Below, piece after piece: positions 61,897 to 64,000 of a stretch of DNA of 64,000 bases; positions within the stretch are counted from its first letter, which is position 1; each line of letters starts with the position of its first letter. Source of the stretch: Bacillus sp. FJAT-29790 (GTDB taxonomy: Bacteria; Bacillota; Bacilli; Bacillales; Cytobacillaceae); NCBI RefSeq assembly GCF_019039215.1, contig NZ_JAHNZZ010000001.1, positions 1 to 64,000 of the forward strand, read 5' to 3'. The notes beneath the pieces are model-generated. The model was not told the DNA's origin and did no database searches. It saw only the letters and a program-made list of their open reading frames with translations. The position numbers were made by a program, and so were the translations under genes.

Positions 61897-63441
61897 ATGA
61901 AAAAAAGAGTTTGGACTCTCATCTTAATCCCTTTACTTCTTTTTTACGCCCTACCCGTAGGGGCAGTTGAAAAAGAAGATCGTAAATGGCAGGATGAATC
62001 AATTTATTTTTTAATGGTGGATCGCTTTAACAACGGGGATTTTCACAATGATTTTCATGTTGATGTAAAAGATCCTGAAGCCTTCCATGGCGGAGATTTT
62101 CAGGGGATTATGAACAAGCTGGACTATATTAAAGATATGGGCTTTACAACTATTTGGCTAACACCAATCTTTGATAATGAGGATAATGGATATCATGGCA
62201 ATTGGATAAATGATTTTTATAATACAGAAGAACATTTCGGCACAATGGAAGAGTTTAAAGCTCTTGTTCAAGAAGCGCATAAAAGAGATATGAAGGTAAT
62301 TCTGGATTTTGTCGTTAGTCATGTTGGCCTAAACCATCCGTGGCTAAATGAACCAGATAAAAAAGATTGGTTCAATGATCAAGAGGAAATGATACATTCG
62401 GAAGATCAGCAAGACCTTAAAGCTGGCTGGATGAATGGGCTACCTAAATTAAATCAGGAAAATCCGGAAGTAAAGAATTATTTAATTGATGCCGCCAAAT
62501 GGTGGATTGAAGAAACAAATATTGATGGCTACTATCTTGACGCTATTGATTCTGTTCCTAAAAGCTTTACAACTGAATTTGCTAAAGAAGTAAAAAAAAC
62601 GAAAGATCAATTCTATCTTTTGGGTGATGTGCGCTCAAATGATCCTGCTATCATTTCCGGGTATCAAGATACAGGGATTGATGGGTTTATTAATTATCCT
62701 CTAACTGAAAAATTACGGCCCGCTTTTGATCAGGTTGATAAGTCTTTAAAAGACCTTTTTACAGTCGAGGATCAAAACAGCTCCATCTATAGCAATCCAT
62801 ATTTAATGGGAACCTTGATGGATAATAATCATATAATCCGATTTACACATGATGCGATTACCAAGAACCAGCATCCTGGACCAAGATGGAAGCTGGCACT
62901 TACCTACCTGTACACTACACCGGGAATCCCTATCGTTTATTATGGCAGTGAAATTGCATTAGACGGCGGTGAGGGATCAGATAACTATCGGCAAATGGAT
63001 TTCCGCACCGATAAGGATCTCATTGAACACATCACAAAAATAGGTGAGCTGCGGAATACTCTTCCTAGTTTAACAAGAGGGACAATGGAACTATTGGTAG
63101 TAGATAATGGGCTGGCTGTTTATAAACGGACGTTGGAGAACGAAACGACGGTCATTGCGATCAATAATACGTCCGAGTCCCAAAGTGTGACGATCAATGC
63201 GGCGCAGTTGGAAGCGGACAAGGAATTAAGAGGATTGCTAAACGGAGACCTAGTTAGAAGCACGGATGATGGTCAATACACGATATTTATCGACCGGGAA
63301 GAGGCAGAGGTTTATGTTTTAGCTGAAAAAACAGGCTTGAATCTCTCATTTATTTCGGCTATGGTAATCGTCTATGGTACATTTATAATTTTCATTATTC
63401 TTCTTAGGAAAAGATCGAAGAGAAATAAACCCCAAGAATAA
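61897..63441 (+). CDS. Membrane-anchored GH13 alpha-amylase-like protein with degenerate active site
   Basis: A 514-residue secreted protein: signal peptide (1-23, cleavage near VGA), GH13 barrel, beta-domain, and a C-terminal membrane segment (about 482-503) with a basic tail, so it is anchored outside the cell. GGDFQGI, KLDYIKDMGFTTIWLTPIF and PGIPIVYYGSEIALDGGE are normal. In conserved region II the Arg two residues before the nucleophile Asp215 is Tyr213 (GYYLDAID), the acid/base Glu is Asp244 (LLGDVR), and the DNHD motif is DNNH (309-312). Starch hydrolysis is doubtful. AAGGAGGAAGAGG precedes the ATG. Confidence 0.88.
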   Translation: MKKRVWTLILIPLLLFYALPVGAVEKEDRKWQDESIYFLMVDRFNNGDFHNDFHVDVKDPEAFHGGDFQGIMNKLDYIKDMGFTTIWLTPIFDNEDNGYHGNWINDFYNTEEHFGTMEEFKALVQEAHKRDMKVILDFVVSHVGLNHPWLNEPDKKDWFNDQEEMIHSEDQQDLKAGWMNGLPKLNQENPEVKNYLIDAAKWWIEETNIDGYYLDAIDSVPKSFTTEFAKEVKKTKDQFYLLGDVRSNDPAIISGYQDTGIDGFINYPLTEKLRPAFDQVDKSLKDLFTVEDQNSSIYSNPYLMGTLMDNNHIIRFTHDAITKNQHPGPRWKLALTYLYTTPGIPIVYYGSEIALDGGEGSDNYRQMDFRTDKDLIEHITKIGELRNTLPSLTRGTMELLVVDNGLAVYKRTLENETTVIAINNTSESQSVTINAAQLEADKELRGLLNGDLVRSTDDGQYTIFIDREEAEVYVLAEKTGLNLSFISAMVIVYGTFIIFIILLRKRSKRNKPQE

Positions 63442-63517
63442 ATGAATGGTATCGTTATGCGGGGTGAAATAGGGTCTATTCTAAGATATTGTTGCTAGTG
63501 AATATTTTATTCCCTAA

Positions 63518-63562
63518 AGAAATTGGTCGCCACGAACTTCTTATGGTGACCAATTTTTTTAT
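63518..63562 (+). terminator. Terminator after the GH13 gene, plus related GGTCACC repeats
   Basis: AAATTGGTCGCCA pairs with TGGTGACCAATTT (one mismatch), followed by a T-run. Related half-motifs GGTCACCAAT (63575-63584) and CGTCACCAATT (about 63630) follow. The same GGTCACCA stem occurs at 437-465. Confidence 0.7.
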
Positions 63563-63677
63563 TCAAGGTTCTTTTGGTCACCAATCATCCTTTTGATGCC
63601 CGTTTTTGTCTTTGCGAGGTGTTTTCGTCACCAATTCTCCCTCTAGTGCTCATTTTTCCTCTGTTTATATTTTGGTG

Positions 63678-64000
63678 TTACCCATTTACTATCGTCCCGC
63701 CATTTACATGAATCATCTGCCCGCTGACATAGGATGAATCATCACATGCCAAGTATACATAGGTTGGGGCAAGTTCGTACGGTTGACCTGCGCGGCCAAA
63801 AGGCGTGTCTGTTCCAAATTGAGCTACTTTATCAGCAGAGAAAGTCGACGGGATCAGCGGCGTCCAGATGGGTCCTGGTGCCACACCATTTACACGGATT
63901 CCTTGTCCTGCGAGTGACATGGCAAGTGATCGGGTAAAGGAAACAACCGCCCCTTTTGTCGAAGAATAATCAATCAGCTGCTCATTTCCTTCATAGGCTG
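63678..64000 (-). CDS. Short-chain dehydrogenase/reductase, C-terminal part (runs off window)
   Basis: Partial gene; its 5' end is beyond the window edge. The visible 107 residues include the catalytic YSSTKGAVVSFTRSLA (YxxxK), then GIRVNGVAPGPIWTPLIPST, and end YVYLACDDSSYVSGQMIHVN GGTIVNG, the standard classical-SDR C terminus. It resembles glucose-dehydrogenase-like/general-stress SDRs such as YhdF/YhxC. The substrate cannot be assigned. Confidence 0.9.
   Translation of the reverse strand, partial: AYEGNEQLIDYSSTKGAVVSFTRSLAMSLAGQGIRVNGVAPGPIWTPLIPSTFSADKVAQFGTDTPFGRAGQPYELAPTYVYLACDDSSYVSGQMIHVNGGTIVNG

Overview
The window reads as chromosomal DNA of a low-to-moderate G+C, spore-forming Bacillaceae (Bacillus sensu lato). 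The species cannot be named from the sequence. The evidence is a backbone that follows the Bacillus subtilis hem-yhg-yhf-comK-yhj-addBA-gerP-yis order, strong AGGAGG-type ribosome binding sites, gerP spore-germination genes, comK, and an RsiV-type anti-sigma factor. There are no tRNA or rRNA genes, no intact insertion sequence, no prophage and no CRISPR array.

Layout. 1-5.4 kb: tandem 51-52 bp hairpin repeats, an M20 amidohydrolase, a Upf1-like helicase and an hmoB-like gene. 5.5-12.1 kb: hemE-hemH-hemY, the TetR regulator yhgD and its membrane partner yhgE, and the tiny zinc-ribbon gene yhfH. 12.5-14.3 kb: yhfI and lplJ. 14.3-23.9 kb: an allantoin-utilisation island absent from this position in B. 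subtilis (pucR, pucG, pucI, allB, an allantoate amidohydrolase gene, allE-like, a small cupin). 24-35.7 kb: a BtuF-like cytosolic protein, an ECF sigma/RsiV-type anti-sigma pair, trhO, a ywnA-ywnB pair, an FMN reductase, a DUF418 membrane protein, an enoyl-CoA hydratase and a three-gene ABC importer. 35.8-43 kb: azlCD, yhfN, yhzC, comK, yhjD, an LCP-family gene, yhjE and sipV. 43.2-50.4 kb: addB-addA. 50.5-52.7 kb: gerPABCDEF on the minus strand. 52.9-61.5 kb: lcfB, yisK, a TetR/metallo-beta-lactamase-fold pair, yisL, a FIST-PAS-GGDEF-EAL protein and a probable DUF2777 gene. 61.9-64 kb: a membrane-anchored GH13 protein and the 3' part of a short-chain dehydrogenase gene running off the window.

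How the genes work together. hemEHY encode late steps of the coproporphyrin-dependent heme pathway, and the hmoB-like gene lies beside them. The puc/all island imports allantoin and converts it through allantoate to ureidoglycine, with two different enzymes able to act on ureidoglycine. A consensus-matching cre site overlaps the permease promoter, which suggests carbon catabolite repression. addAB is the Chi-regulated recombination nuclease; sbcDC, which lies between addA and gerPF in B. subtilis, is absent here. gerP carries a good sigma-K promoter.

The most unusual observations are: (i) a GH13 amylase-like protein that keeps its fold and membrane anchor but has lost most conserved catalytic residues; (ii) an HmoB homologue in which the expected heme-ligand histidine is phenylalanine; (iii) a four-copy repeat family with a 15-bp inverted repeat and several nested hairpins, each copy lying 20-85 bp upstream of a plus-strand gene and in the same orientation; (iv) a four-copy MITE-like family, one copy splitting the gerP operon; (v) matched 23-bp palindromes upstream of both yhgD and yhgE. 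I see no clearly new multi-gene defence or mobile system. Function calls rest on recognising families by eye; no database search was run.
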